Positions 45,233 to 54,393 of a stretch of 64,000 nucleotides of DNA are shown here, piece by piece (positions within the stretch are counted from its first letter, which is position 1; each line of letters starts with the position of its first letter). The position numbers and the translations under genes were made by a program. The notes below the pieces were generated by a model, which worked only from the letters and a program-made list of their open reading frames with translations, made no database searches and was not told the origin of the DNA. The stretch covers positions 1 through 64,000 of the forward strand of contig CANHPN010000009.1 in the NCBI GenBank assembly GCA_947462535.1, in the 5' to 3' direction. The DNA comes from Akkermansiaceae bacterium. GTDB lineage: Bacteria > Verrucomicrobiota > Verrucomicrobiia > Verrucomicrobiales > Akkermansiaceae.

Positions 45233-48197
45233 TCCATCAACGCGTCATGGCAAGCACTCTGACGGATTCACCCTGCCGGCCATCCTCGTGGTCGTCGGGG
45301 CGCTGTTGGTTCTAGCAGTCGGCATTCTCCTCGTCGCGGGTATCGAGCGCGATACCGCCCGTTCCTTCGCCGACCGTCAACGCGCGGAACTCGCCGCCCG
45401 CGCCGGCCTGGAAGAGATCTGCGGCATTCTGAATCTCGAAGCCGCCAACGATGATTTCCTGGTCATTCAATCGACTCTCGCCACCCCGGTCGTCTCCGGC
45501 CGTCAGGCAGCACCGCAACTCTTCATCGCCCGCGGGACGGTGGATCAGGGAGCGTATTCCTATCGTTATCGTCCTCTTTTCAGCAGCACCATCCGTCCTG
45601 CTAACAATACTGTTCTATCTCCACCCGTGGTCGAGCCTTTGGTGGGACCGACGCAGGAGTCGCACGTCGATTTCACCACGTTGCCCTACCACGACAAGGT
45701 GCGTGCGGCCTGGTTGCCGATCTTGGACGAGAAGGGCAGGACCGTCGCCCGTTATGCCTATTGGGTCGAGGATTTGCAGGGGAAGCTCGACCCCGTGCAT
45801 GTCGGTAATCTCGATGGAGTGGATCTATCACACGCGCGCGCCGCCCACCCGTTCCCCGCGCCCGGCCTCAATCCGGCTTCCGAGTCAGCTGGCGAGGCTC
45901 CTCTCAACCAGATCGCGCTCTTCGCGATCGAGCCAGCCACCACATCTAGCAGTCAGGGGGCGATTGGCAAAACCCTGGTTGAAAACCGAAGGCTCCTGTT
46001 ATCGCCAGATTCCATGCTCGCCGCAGCCAACATCAGGCCCCCGCTCATTCGTGATCATGCCGGGTGCCTTGTTGACTTGAAAGCGCGGGCCATCGAGGAA
46101 TCTCTAGCAGCAAATTTCCAGCCGTATTTCGAGCGTCCGCTCGTTCCTATCGCACCAGGCATCAATACCGCCGTCGCGGGCAAGCCACGCATGAATCTGA
46201 ATGCCTTGTTAGCCAAGAACTCGGACGACGCCGTCGATGAAATGGCCGGCTTCATCCGCGCCGCATTGCCGGACTTCGACAAGCGCAAGGGCGGCTTTCC
46301 CGAAGACTATGTGAAAACCCTGGCGGCCAACGCGATCGACTACGCGGACGCGGATTCCAAGCCGACCCTGAAATCCGGCGGATACCGGGGCCTTGATGCG
46401 TGTCCGTTGATGAGTGAGATCGCCCTGCAAGTGAACTATGTCGGCATTTCCGATCAACAGGATCGGAAAATCATGACCTTCCGGTTCAAGCTCTTCGCCG
46501 AGCTCTGTAACCCGACAAGCCAACCGGTCTCGGGTGATGCCAGGCTCAGCTACGAGGTGGCGTTGCCGATGGACAGCATCGGGGCAGGGGTCGGCGGTGA
46601 GCCATTCGACTCTCCGGCCTTCCTTTCCGATCCGGCGGTTTCAACGCATGATCTCACCCTCATCGGAGGGCGTTACTGGACCCGCCAAGTCAAGATTACG
46701 CTCGAACCCAATCAATACCGCTGTTATCTTTTCGCCGATGTGGTCTATCGTATGGACGTGGGTGCATCCTCCGATTTCATCCCGAATAAGACCCCATTCA
46801 GCCTCAACGAAACCCGGGCGGCGTCGGGCTTGTCACTGATGTGGGACGGAAAGGTGTTGGAGCGGACCGACGGGATCTTGCGGCAGGCCGGCCTGATCTA
46901 CTCGAAAAAGAACGGTGTCGTCACGGGGGGGTTCAAAACGGGGACTCCCGAAATCATCACCAAGGCGGCGCTGCCAGGACATGTTTATGACGATTATCCG
47001 CGCATGTATTACAATATGGGTGATCCGCGAATAACGCACTACTTGCGAGCCGCGCCGCTGGATGAGAACGCATATCCGGAGAATATCAGTCCGAACCGTC
47101 GAAACATCCGACTCGATATTTATGACGACGACGTTAAGACCAAACCCAAAGTTTACGCCCGCATGCTTCCCTCCGAGTGGCCGGATGGCGGGCACAACGC
47201 GGCGGTGGGTTCGTGGTCGCCGGGGAGCAATGACAGGACCGAGATGACAGCCGCCAAGTTCGATTTTCCCTATGATCCGCAAATGGGAATGGCCGTGTCG
47301 CAAGCGATCTCCAACCGAGGTCGATTCTACAGCACCACGGAGCTCGGCCGCATCTTCGATCCTGTCATGCATGCTCCCGCTTTTTCTAGCAGCATTGAAA
47401 CCGCCGAGCTCCTTAACAAGGGGAAAATGCCGTCCTCGCGCTCGTCGTGGCCGGATGTCAACGGCAACCAGGGCAGCCCGTTTTATGGCGGCGGAAACAC
47501 CTTGCGCATCGGCCGTCCGGAGCATCCGGAATTCGATTTAAGCACGCAGCCCGGTCTGCACGCGGCGCGCCTGCTGGACCTTTTCCATGCCGGACGCTCC
47601 CGCTCCGGAAATCCGGCGGACCGCGAAGGACCCGTGACGCGCATCGCGGGCCACGTGAATCTCAACACCGCTTCCCGTGACGCGCTCCGCGCGATGGCGG
47701 CCGGCGCGCTTGCCATGGATCCTTTGTTAGCGAGACGCTCGGGCGGCGACCACCTCGGCGCGCCAGAAATGGCTCCGCCCGTCTCGCCGCTTTCGCTCTC
47801 TGCTCCCACTCTAACAGATGAAGCCGACCGCATCGCCGGTGCGATTCTCCACAGTCGCCCCTATCATAGCGCCGCGGATCTGGCTCGCGCGAGGGAACCG
47901 GACGGGACAGCCGTTTTTGGGAACCGCTCCATGTATCCGGACAACAACAACATCGAATGGAGCGACGCGGCCGCCGAGGAAATCTTCGCCCGTGTGTATG
48001 AGGGGAGTACGGTGCGCTCGCGAAATTTCCGGGTATGGATCGTGGCCCAGGCGCTCGCCCCGGGCGCGGTTCCGCAGGTCCTCGCCGAGGTCAGGAAAGT
48101 CCAAACGCTGTTCGCCGATCCCGGAGAACGGGCTGCCGACGGTTCCATCGTTTCCGGGAAATTCAAAACCAAAGTTATCTCATCCAATGAATTCTAG
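45222..48197 (+). CDS. Large pseudopilin-like protein, Verru_Chthon cassette protein A-like (GspK-like)
   Basis: SDGFTLPAILVVVGALLVLAVGILLVAGIERDTARSFADRQRAELAARAGLEEICGIL; ~990 aa; starts 11 nt before the stop of the upstream gene; HVNLNTASRDALRAMAAGAL HhH-like segment as in GspK-type proteins. Confidence 0.78.
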   Translation: MRIDPSTRHGKHSDGFTLPAILVVVGALLVLAVGILLVAGIERDTARSFADRQRAELAARAGLEEICGILNLEAANDDFLVIQSTLATPVVSGRQAAPQLFIARGTVDQGAYSYRYRPLFSSTIRPANNTVLSPPVVEPLVGPTQESHVDFTTLPYHDKVRAAWLPILDEKGRTVARYAYWVEDLQGKLDPVHVGNLDGVDLSHARAAHPFPAPGLNPASESAGEAPLNQIALFAIEPATTSSSQGAIGKTLVENRRLLLSPDSMLAAANIRPPLIRDHAGCLVDLKARAIEESLAANFQPYFERPLVPIAPGINTAVAGKPRMNLNALLAKNSDDAVDEMAGFIRAALPDFDKRKGGFPEDYVKTLAANAIDYADADSKPTLKSGGYRGLDACPLMSEIALQVNYVGISDQQDRKIMTFRFKLFAELCNPTSQPVSGDARLSYEVALPMDSIGAGVGGEPFDSPAFLSDPAVSTHDLTLIGGRYWTRQVKITLEPNQYRCYLFADVVYRMDVGASSDFIPNKTPFSLNETRAASGLSLMWDGKVLERTDGILRQAGLIYSKKNGVVTGGFKTGTPEIITKAALPGHVYDDYPRMYYNMGDPRITHYLRAAPLDENAYPENISPNRRNIRLDIYDDDVKTKPKVYARMLPSEWPDGGHNAAVGSWSPGSNDRTEMTAAKFDFPYDPQMGMAVSQAISNRGRFYSTTELGRIFDPVMHAPAFSSSIETAELLNKGKMPSSRSSWPDVNGNQGSPFYGGGNTLRIGRPEHPEFDLSTQPGLHAARLLDLFHAGRSRSGNPADREGPVTRIAGHVNLNTASRDALRAMAAGALAMDPLLARRSGGDHLGAPEMAPPVSPLSLSAPTLTDEADRIAGAILHSRPYHSAADLARAREPDGTAVFGNRSMYPDNNNIEWSDAAAEEIFARVYEGSTVRSRNFRVWIVAQALAPGAVPQVLAEVRKVQTLFADPGERAADGSIVSGKFKTKVISSNEF

Positions 48198-48867
48198 CAG
48201 TCGTTTGGTCTTGGTCTTGTTCATGTGCCTGGCTCCATTGCTACAAGGTCAGGAAGCTAAGCGCGGACCGTTAGGCTTCGTCCGTATGCTCAATGCCGTC
48301 GGGATCGGGACGGGAAAACTGGAGTTCATGATCGACGGGAAAGCCGTGCGGCCGGGTGGCTATCAGTTGGGAAACGTCACTGGGGGGATCGCACTGAAAC
48401 CGGCTAACTACCAAGTGAAATTTCGCCGGGAGGGCGTGAAAGAAGGCACGACGCAGGTGCAGGTGAAGGTCGATGACACCACCATTCTCATTCCCTTTGC
48501 CGAAGAGATTCCGGCCACCGACCAGGAGCCCGCCCGTTGGAACATCCGGATTTTGAAATTGAAACAGCATCAATCGGAAGACAAGCCGACGGCTTCTTTC
48601 GTCTCGGTTTCACGGGAGCCCACACTCAAGGTGGAGATCCGGCAGGTCGATGGGAAATGGGAGCCAGTGTTCGTCAAGCGCCTCGGGATCGCCCGCGCGG
48701 AAATCAAACAATCGCGTGGTTACATGTCAGTGCGCTGCAATGAGCAGGACTTGTCCGCAGTGTCCGTGGGAGCTGCCGGAAACTTCGTCTCGGTTCTTTA
48801 TGAAGACGACAAGGGCGCGCTCCGTTCGAAGACCTTCCAGGATTACAAGTATCTGAGCGCGGAGTGA
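48187..48867 (+). CDS. Secreted hypothetical protein coupled to the pseudopilin cassette
   Basis: MNSSSRLVLVLFMCLAPLLQGQEA signal peptide; GFVRMLNAVGIGTGKLEFMIDGKAV resembles DUF4397/PEGA-like beta domains; overlaps upstream stop by 11 nt. Confidence 0.65.
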   Translation: MNSSSRLVLVLFMCLAPLLQGQEAKRGPLGFVRMLNAVGIGTGKLEFMIDGKAVRPGGYQLGNVTGGIALKPANYQVKFRREGVKEGTTQVQVKVDDTTILIPFAEEIPATDQEPARWNIRILKLKQHQSEDKPTASFVSVSREPTLKVEIRQVDGKWEPVFVKRLGIARAEIKQSRGYMSVRCNEQDLSAVSVGAAGNFVSVLYEDDKGALRSKTFQDYKYLSAE

Positions 48868-48930
48868 GGGGAAATCGCCACTGGATCGTTCCTTTTCGGC
48901 ATGAGCAAACTCCTTGTTCGGCACACTTTG

Positions 48931-48967
48931 AAAACGAAAAAACGCAGGCCGGTGAAACCAGCCTGCG
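48931..48967 (-). terminator. Rho-independent terminator of the EF-hand gene
   Basis: CGCAGGC (48943-48949) / GCCTGCG (48961-48967) stem; minus strand reads ...GCCTGCGTTTTTTCGTTTTC. Confidence 0.75.
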
Positions 48968-49000
48968 GTGTTGAATTTCAGGGATCGGACCTGTTCTCAA

Positions 49001-49486
49001 TTACTCGGCTTCCGGAGCAGGTGGCGTGCCGCCCTTTTTACCACCCGGGCCGCGCTTGCCGCCTGGGCCTGGGCCGCGGCCCATCGGAGGAAGCTCCTCG
49101 CCGGCATCGCGGGCCGCCTTGACTTCCTCCCTGCTCAGCTTGCCGTCTTTGTCGGCGTCGTATTTTTCAATCAGCGCCCTGTGGCGGGCCTGCATGTCGG
49201 CCTTCATCGCCTCTTTTTCCGTGTCGGAAAGCTCGCCGCTTTTATCGGCGTCATATTTCTCGAGCATCTTCGCTTTGCGCTCTTCCATTCTCGCCTTCAT
49301 CGCTTCATGCATCGCCTTCCTCTCGTCAGCAGAAAGCTTGCCGTCCTTGTCCGCGTCGAATTTTTCCAGCATTTCGGCGGGAACCTCGCGCTTCGGTCCG
49401 TCCAGGCGCTTTGGCTTGTCTTCGGCCACTGCGAATGCGCAGGTCCCGATGAGGGCGCCGAGGGTGAGGAGTGTGGTCGTTTTCAT
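49001..49486 (-). CDS. Secreted EF-hand domain protein
   Basis: Three DADKDGKLSADE / DADKSGELSDTE / DADKDGKLSREE loops; N-terminal signal LLTLGALIGTCAFAVAED; Gly/Pro-rich tail. Confidence 0.88.
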   Translation of the reverse strand: MKTTTLLTLGALIGTCAFAVAEDKPKRLDGPKREVPAEMLEKFDADKDGKLSADERKAMHEAMKARMEERKAKMLEKYDADKSGELSDTEKEAMKADMQARHRALIEKYDADKDGKLSREEVKAARDAGEELPPMGRGPGPGGKRGPGGKKGGTPPAPEAE

Positions 49487-49624
49487 TGTTGGTTTTCAGT
49501 TGGAGTTTGGAGCCCGGTTTGCGGTCTCGACTGACCATCAAACCGCGGCTCCCAAAAAAGGTTGCGCGACATCTGACGAATGAGTTGCCACACCCGCCGC
49601 CGCCGTCTTGGATTCCCCCTGAAA

Positions 49625-50548
49625 ATGGCAGATAACCCGCAGCCTCCCACCCAGTCCAAAGCGCTCGTCTTCGCCCGCCGCAGCGCCAGCACCCTGTTTC
49701 TGTGGGGACTCGTCACGGCCATCTTCGTCAGTGGCAGATCCTGGGCCGTGCTCGGCCTCATCAGCGCACTCGCCATGATCGCCACCGTCGAGTATTTCAA
49801 AATGCTCCGCGCCGCAGCCGTGATGTGCTTCCCCCGCTTCGGCATCCTGCTCGCCGCCGTTTACTGCGGCGGGCTCTCCTGGTATTTCTGGCAGGGTGGA
49901 AAATCAATCCCGCAGGACGTCGACGACCTCGCGATCTTCATCGCCATCGCCGGCGCCTTCACCCTCCAGCTCCGCTATCCGATCCGCAGCATCGAGGCGC
50001 TGCTCGCGGTGGCCGCCAATCTGCTAGGCTTCGTCTACGTCGCCTTCCTTTTCACCTTCGCCGCCCGCATCACCTTCCTGGACCCCGACGCCACCGCCGT
50101 CCCGGGCTTCGTCAGCAGCTCCGGCGCGTTCCTACTGCTCTGGCTGCTCGCCGTCACCAAGTTTACCGACATGGGAGCCTACATCGTCGGCTCGATGATG
50201 GGCCGCCACAAGATGATCCCCCACGTCAGCCCCGGAAAAACCTGGGAGGGCTTCGGCGGGGCGCTGCTCTTCTCCCAGCTCGCCGCCTGCGGGCTTTACC
50301 TGTTATTTCCCTCCCAGCTCCAAATCTTCCAACACTGGGGCCACGTCGTCGCCCTCGGATTCATCCTCTCCATTCTCGCCGTCATCGGCGACCTTGCGGA
50401 AAGCGTGGTCAAGCGCGCCATCCACGCCAAGGACTCCGGCAAAATGCTTCCCGGCATCGGCGGATCGCTCGACCTCATCGACAGCATCTGCTTCACCGCG
50501 CCCGCGCTCTATTTTTACCTGAAATGGATCCTTCTCCCCGCCGCATGA
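49625..50548 (+). CDS. cdsA: Phosphatidate cytidylyltransferase
   Basis: KFTDMGAYIVGSMMGRHKMIPHVSPGKTWEGFGGALL ... IGDLAESVVKRAIHAKDSGKMLPGIGGSLDLIDSICFTAP: CDP-DAG synthase signature. Confidence 0.95.
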   Translation: MADNPQPPTQSKALVFARRSASTLFLWGLVTAIFVSGRSWAVLGLISALAMIATVEYFKMLRAAAVMCFPRFGILLAAVYCGGLSWYFWQGGKSIPQDVDDLAIFIAIAGAFTLQLRYPIRSIEALLAVAANLLGFVYVAFLFTFAARITFLDPDATAVPGFVSSSGAFLLLWLLAVTKFTDMGAYIVGSMMGRHKMIPHVSPGKTWEGFGGALLFSQLAACGLYLLFPSQLQIFQHWGHVVALGFILSILAVIGDLAESVVKRAIHAKDSGKMLPGIGGSLDLIDSICFTAPALYFYLKWILLPAA

Positions 50549-51714
50549 ACGCCCCGCCCCGTAAACGCCGCGTCATCCTGCTAGGCTCCACCGGCTCCAT
50601 CGGCTGCTCCACCCTCAAGGTCGCCCGCGAGCTGCCAGAGCAAATCGAAATCATCGCTCTCGCAGCATGCGCCAACATCGAGAAACTCGCCGCCCAGGCC
50701 CGCGAAACCGGCATCCGCCACGTCGCCATTTACGACGCCACCAAGGAGTCCGCCCTCCGCGCCCTTCTCCCCGCCGATGTGAAAATCCACACCGGCGCGG
50801 AAGGACTGCTAGAACTCGCCACCCTCGCCGACGCCGACATCGTGCTCATCGCCATCGTCGGCACCGCCGGCCTTCATCCCGCGCTCGCCGCCATCGAGGC
50901 GGGCAAGGACCTCGCCATCGCCTCCAAGGAAATCCTCGTCATGGCCGGCGAGATCATCACCGCCGCCGCCGAGAAGCGCGGGGTGAAACTCCTTCCAGTC
51001 GATAGCGAGCACAACGCCATCTTCCAATGCCTCGATGCCCACCGCGGCGGCGGGTCCGAAGTCTCGCGGCTGATCCTAACCGCATCCGGCGGCCCCTTCC
51101 GCACTCTTCCCTCCGATCAAATCCGCCACGTTACTCTCGCCCAGGCCCTCAAGCACCCGACCTGGGAAATGGGTCCGAAGATCACCATCGACTCCGCCAC
51201 GCTTTTTAACAAGGGCCTCGAAATGATCGAAGCCCGCTGGCTCTTCGGCATCGGCATGGAGCGCATCGACGTGGTCGTCCACCCGCAGAGCATCATCCAC
51301 TCGATGGTCGAGTTCACCGACGGCTCGGTGCTCGCCCAGCTCAGCCGGACCGACATGTGCTTCCCGATCCAATACGCGCTCACCTGGCCGCGCCGCGTCA
51401 AGGGGGGCCTCCGCCCGCTCGATTTCCCGGCGCTGGCGAAGCTCGAGTTCGAGGCCCCGCGCACGGCGGATTTTCCGGCACTCGGTCTCGCCCGCCGCGC
51501 CGGTCTGGCCGGCGGCACCCTGCCCGCCGTTTACAACGCCGCCAACGAAGTCGCCGTCGATGCCTTCCGCGCCGGAAAAATTTCCTTCCCCGGCATCTGG
51601 CAATGCGTCACCACCGTCATGGACATCCACCAGATCCACCCTCCCGCCAGCCTGGATGCAGTCGTCGCGGCGGACCGCTGGGCGCGCGAAACCGCTGCGG
51701 CATTCATCGCCTAA
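50545..51714 (+). CDS. dxr: 1-deoxy-D-xylulose-5-phosphate reductoisomerase
   Basis: RVILLGSTGSIGCSTLKVARE, LAIASKEILVMAGEII, LPVDSEHNAIFQCL, LTASGGPFRTLPSDQIRHVTLAQALKHPTWEMGPKITIDSATLFNKGLEMIEARWLF. ATGA overlap with cdsA. Confidence 0.96.
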   Translation: MNAPPRKRRVILLGSTGSIGCSTLKVARELPEQIEIIALAACANIEKLAAQARETGIRHVAIYDATKESALRALLPADVKIHTGAEGLLELATLADADIVLIAIVGTAGLHPALAAIEAGKDLAIASKEILVMAGEIITAAAEKRGVKLLPVDSEHNAIFQCLDAHRGGGSEVSRLILTASGGPFRTLPSDQIRHVTLAQALKHPTWEMGPKITIDSATLFNKGLEMIEARWLFGIGMERIDVVVHPQSIIHSMVEFTDGSVLAQLSRTDMCFPIQYALTWPRRVKGGLRPLDFPALAKLEFEAPRTADFPALGLARRAGLAGGTLPAVYNAANEVAVDAFRAGKISFPGIWQCVTTVMDIHQIHPPASLDAVVAADRWARETAAAFIA

Positions 51715-51765
51715 CTCCGTCTTTTCCGATTCCCTCCAACCATCTCCGGAGTCTATATTTCCATC

Positions 51766-52857
51766 ATGCACCTCTTGAGCCGCCTCATCATCCTGTCCTT
51801 CCTGCTCGCGATTTCCCACGCCGACGCCGCCCCGGCCGATGCCCAGCGGATCCAGAAAACCTACCAGCTCGCGATGGAGAAGTGGGCTTTGGAAACACGC
51901 ATCGCCGCCACCCCGGCCGAGCAGACCAAGGCGTGGAGCAGCCGTCCCGACGCCGTCGTCTTCGCCAAACAAATGTGGGCTAGCATCGGCCAGTCACTCA
52001 ACCAGGAATGGACGCTCGAACCCGCAGCCTGGTTCCTCCAAATCACCCCCGGCCTGTTCGCGGCCAATGAAACCGGCGTTCCGACCGCCATCTTCACCAA
52101 GGAAAACGAAGCCATCCGCAAAGTCGTCGAAACCCGCCACCTCAACAGCCTCAAACTCATCCCCGTCTGCGCCGCCCTCGCCGCCAGCCCCGACACCCGC
52201 TCGCTCGCCTTGCTTGAGAAAATCCAGTCCGGCAGCCCGGATTCCAAGACCCAGGGCGTCGCCGCGCTTGCAGCCGCCATGCAGATCAAATCCCTCGGCG
52301 ACGACGGCGAGATCATGCGCAAACGCCTCACCTACCTCCGCAAGGCCATCATCCAGAGCTCCGATGTCGAGCTGGGCGGCATCACCGTCGCCAAGCTCGC
52401 CGAGGACGAGCTTTACATCATCCGCTACCTCTCCAAAGGCCGCGTCGCTCCCGACCTCGTCGGCGTGGATTCCGCCAACCGGCCGCTCTCCCTATCCGCT
52501 AACAAAGGCAAGGTCGTCATCCTTCTCTTCTGGAACAGCAACGTTCAGGATGCCATGCGCGTCATTGAAATCACCGCCGCCACGGAAATGAAATTCAAGG
52601 GCCGGCCCCTCGTCGTGATCGGCGTGAACAACGATCCCGCCGAAAAACTCCGCAGCCTCCAGGCCGACAACACCGTCACCTGGCCTAACTTCTCCGATCC
52701 CGAAAACAAACTCGCCAAGGAATACCGCGTCGGCTCCTCGCCACTCGTTTACGTCCTCGATGGCGAGCGGAAAATCCACTACGCCGGCGCGCCCGGCTCG
52801 TTCGTGGAACTCACCGCAGAAGCTCTGCTCGCCGAGCTCAAGCCCGCCGTGGAATAG
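51766..52857 (+). CDS. Secreted protein with C-terminal thioredoxin-like (AhpC/TlpA) domain lacking the CxxC motif
   Basis: GRVAPDLVGVDSANRPLSLSANKGKVVILLFWNSNVQDAMRVIE...LVVIGVNNDP...YRVGSSPLVYVLDGERKIHYAG; 'FWNSNVQDAM' replaces FWAxWCxxC. Confidence 0.75.
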   Translation: MHLLSRLIILSFLLAISHADAAPADAQRIQKTYQLAMEKWALETRIAATPAEQTKAWSSRPDAVVFAKQMWASIGQSLNQEWTLEPAAWFLQITPGLFAANETGVPTAIFTKENEAIRKVVETRHLNSLKLIPVCAALAASPDTRSLALLEKIQSGSPDSKTQGVAALAAAMQIKSLGDDGEIMRKRLTYLRKAIIQSSDVELGGITVAKLAEDELYIIRYLSKGRVAPDLVGVDSANRPLSLSANKGKVVILLFWNSNVQDAMRVIEITAATEMKFKGRPLVVIGVNNDPAEKLRSLQADNTVTWPNFSDPENKLAKEYRVGSSPLVYVLDGERKIHYAGAPGSFVELTAEALLAELKPAVE

Positions 52858-52858
52858 C

Positions 52859-52920
52859 GTGCCCCGGCTGTCTCAGACGGGCTCTTGAATTCCGCTCCCG
52901 GCTCAGACATTCGGGATACG
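52859..52920 (+). repeat. Dispersed intergenic repeat, copy B (~62 bp)
   Basis: gtgccccggctgtctcagacgggctcttgaattccgctcccggctcagacattcgggatacg; matches reverse complement of 43031-43092. Confidence 0.85.
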
Positions 52921-52948
52921 TTGCGACACCCGTTTGTGATGCGGGCCT

Positions 52949-52990
52949 AAAAAACCACGGGCGTCAGATTCCTTGTTCCGACGCCCGTGG
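52949..52990 (-). terminator. Rho-independent terminator of the DUF58/MoxR operon
   Basis: Perfect 11-bp stem ccacgggcgtc (52955-52965)/gacgcccgtgg (52980-52990); six T's on the minus strand (52949-52954). Confidence 0.75.
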
Positions 52991-53082
52991 GCTCTATGGC
53001 GGGCTGATTTGCCATCCCTTAAGAAAATGAGAAGGTCACAAATCGGCCGCATCTCCATACCGCGATCGCGGATTTCCGAAAA

Positions 53083-54387
53083 TCAAATCCTGCCCGCCGC
53101 CTTGATGTCGAAATAACAGTTTGCCAGCGCCACCGCGAAGTCCCGCGCCGTGGAATCGAGCGTCAGAACACCCGAAGCCCCCAGCCCGGCGAGGATTTCC
53201 CGGCGCTCCTGCACGTAAGGGTCCGCCGCCAGGAATCTCAGCGCCGAGGAGAACGAATCGACCGGATCGGAAAAGGCGTCCTCCACCACCCGCTCGCGCA
53301 TACTGGCGAGCAGGACGAGGTGGCGGGACTTCAAGACCTGCAAGGCCGGTATCAGCTCCTTGCCGTCCTCGCCGCGCAGGTTGGTGAGTAAAATCACCAG
53401 CGAGCGCCGACGCTGACGGGTCATCAACCGCTCCACCGCCCCGCTGAAATCGCTCGGCGCGGCGGTCGTCTGATAGTCATAGAGGTGGTTCAGCAGGACC
53501 GGCATCGCGTGCGAGCCCTTCACCGGCGGCAGCCAGCGGTCGGTGCCGCCGAAGGATTTCACCGCGACCTGGTCGCCCTGCCGCAGCGCCACATGCGAGA
53601 CGAGCAGCATGGCGTTGAGAACGTGGTCGAACTGCGGAACCCCGCCGTCGAGCGCGCGCATCCGCCGCCCGGTATCCAGCAGGAAAACGACCGACTGGTT
53701 GCGCTGCTCCTGGTAGTCCCGGCTGATCAGCATCTGCCTGCGGGAAGAAGCTTTCCAGTCGATCTGCCCCAGCGGGTCGCCGGCGCGGTAGTCGCGGAGC
53801 TGATGGAAATCCCGGCTCGATCCCGCGCGCGGCCGCCGCACGATGCCCATCGGGCTCTCCCGGTGCTGCATGGCGAGCAGCGCGAAACGAATCACCGGCT
53901 CGTAATTCGGATAGACCTTCACCGTTTCAGCCGACAAGTGGCGGGTTTGCCTCGCCCAGAATCCCATCGGGGAAAACCGCCGCACGTGCACGGGGCCGAA
54001 CACCGCCTCGCCCCGTGCCGACACGGTCACCGGATGAAACACCCTGATCTCCCGGTTAGGTGGCACCATGCCGCCCCACGGCAGCGTCGGTGCCACCGCG
54101 CCATGCGGAATGCCATCGAAAACCTCCACTTTCGCGGCGCGCCCGCTTTCGTTCCGCAAAACCAAACGCACCTCGCCCGCTTCTCCCGAGGCGAAACGTC
54201 CGGGCAAACGCCGCTGCAAATCCAGCGGTCTCGTGAACCGGGCGATCATCGCGTCGATGAGAACCATCAGCGCCCCCACCCCGCCGAGCCACAACCACGG
54301 CCCGCCCAGCGACGGCACCGCCACGGCGACCGCCGCGAGCAGCAGCCACGCGAAAGTTAGATTCAGCAGTCGGGAACTCGGGCTCAT
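53083..54387 (-). CDS. DUF58-domain protein
   Basis: DFHQLRDYRAGDPLGQIDWKASSRRQMLISRDYQEQRNQSVVFLLDTGRRM: DUF58 signature; two N-terminal TM segments. Confidence 0.92.
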   Translation of the reverse strand: MSPSSRLLNLTFAWLLLAAVAVAVPSLGGPWLWLGGVGALMVLIDAMIARFTRPLDLQRRLPGRFASGEAGEVRLVLRNESGRAAKVEVFDGIPHGAVAPTLPWGGMVPPNREIRVFHPVTVSARGEAVFGPVHVRRFSPMGFWARQTRHLSAETVKVYPNYEPVIRFALLAMQHRESPMGIVRRPRAGSSRDFHQLRDYRAGDPLGQIDWKASSRRQMLISRDYQEQRNQSVVFLLDTGRRMRALDGGVPQFDHVLNAMLLVSHVALRQGDQVAVKSFGGTDRWLPPVKGSHAMPVLLNHLYDYQTTAAPSDFSGAVERLMTRQRRRSLVILLTNLRGEDGKELIPALQVLKSRHLVLLASMRERVVEDAFSDPVDSFSSALRFLAADPYVQERREILAGLGASGVLTLDSTARDFAVALANCYFDIKAAGRI

Positions 54388-54393
54388 CGGATC

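Noticed and set aside
49702-50544. Upstream extension of the dxr ORF through cdsA
   Set aside because: Arg/His/Pro-rich out-of-frame reading of cdsA; dxr starts at the ATGA overlap at 50545.
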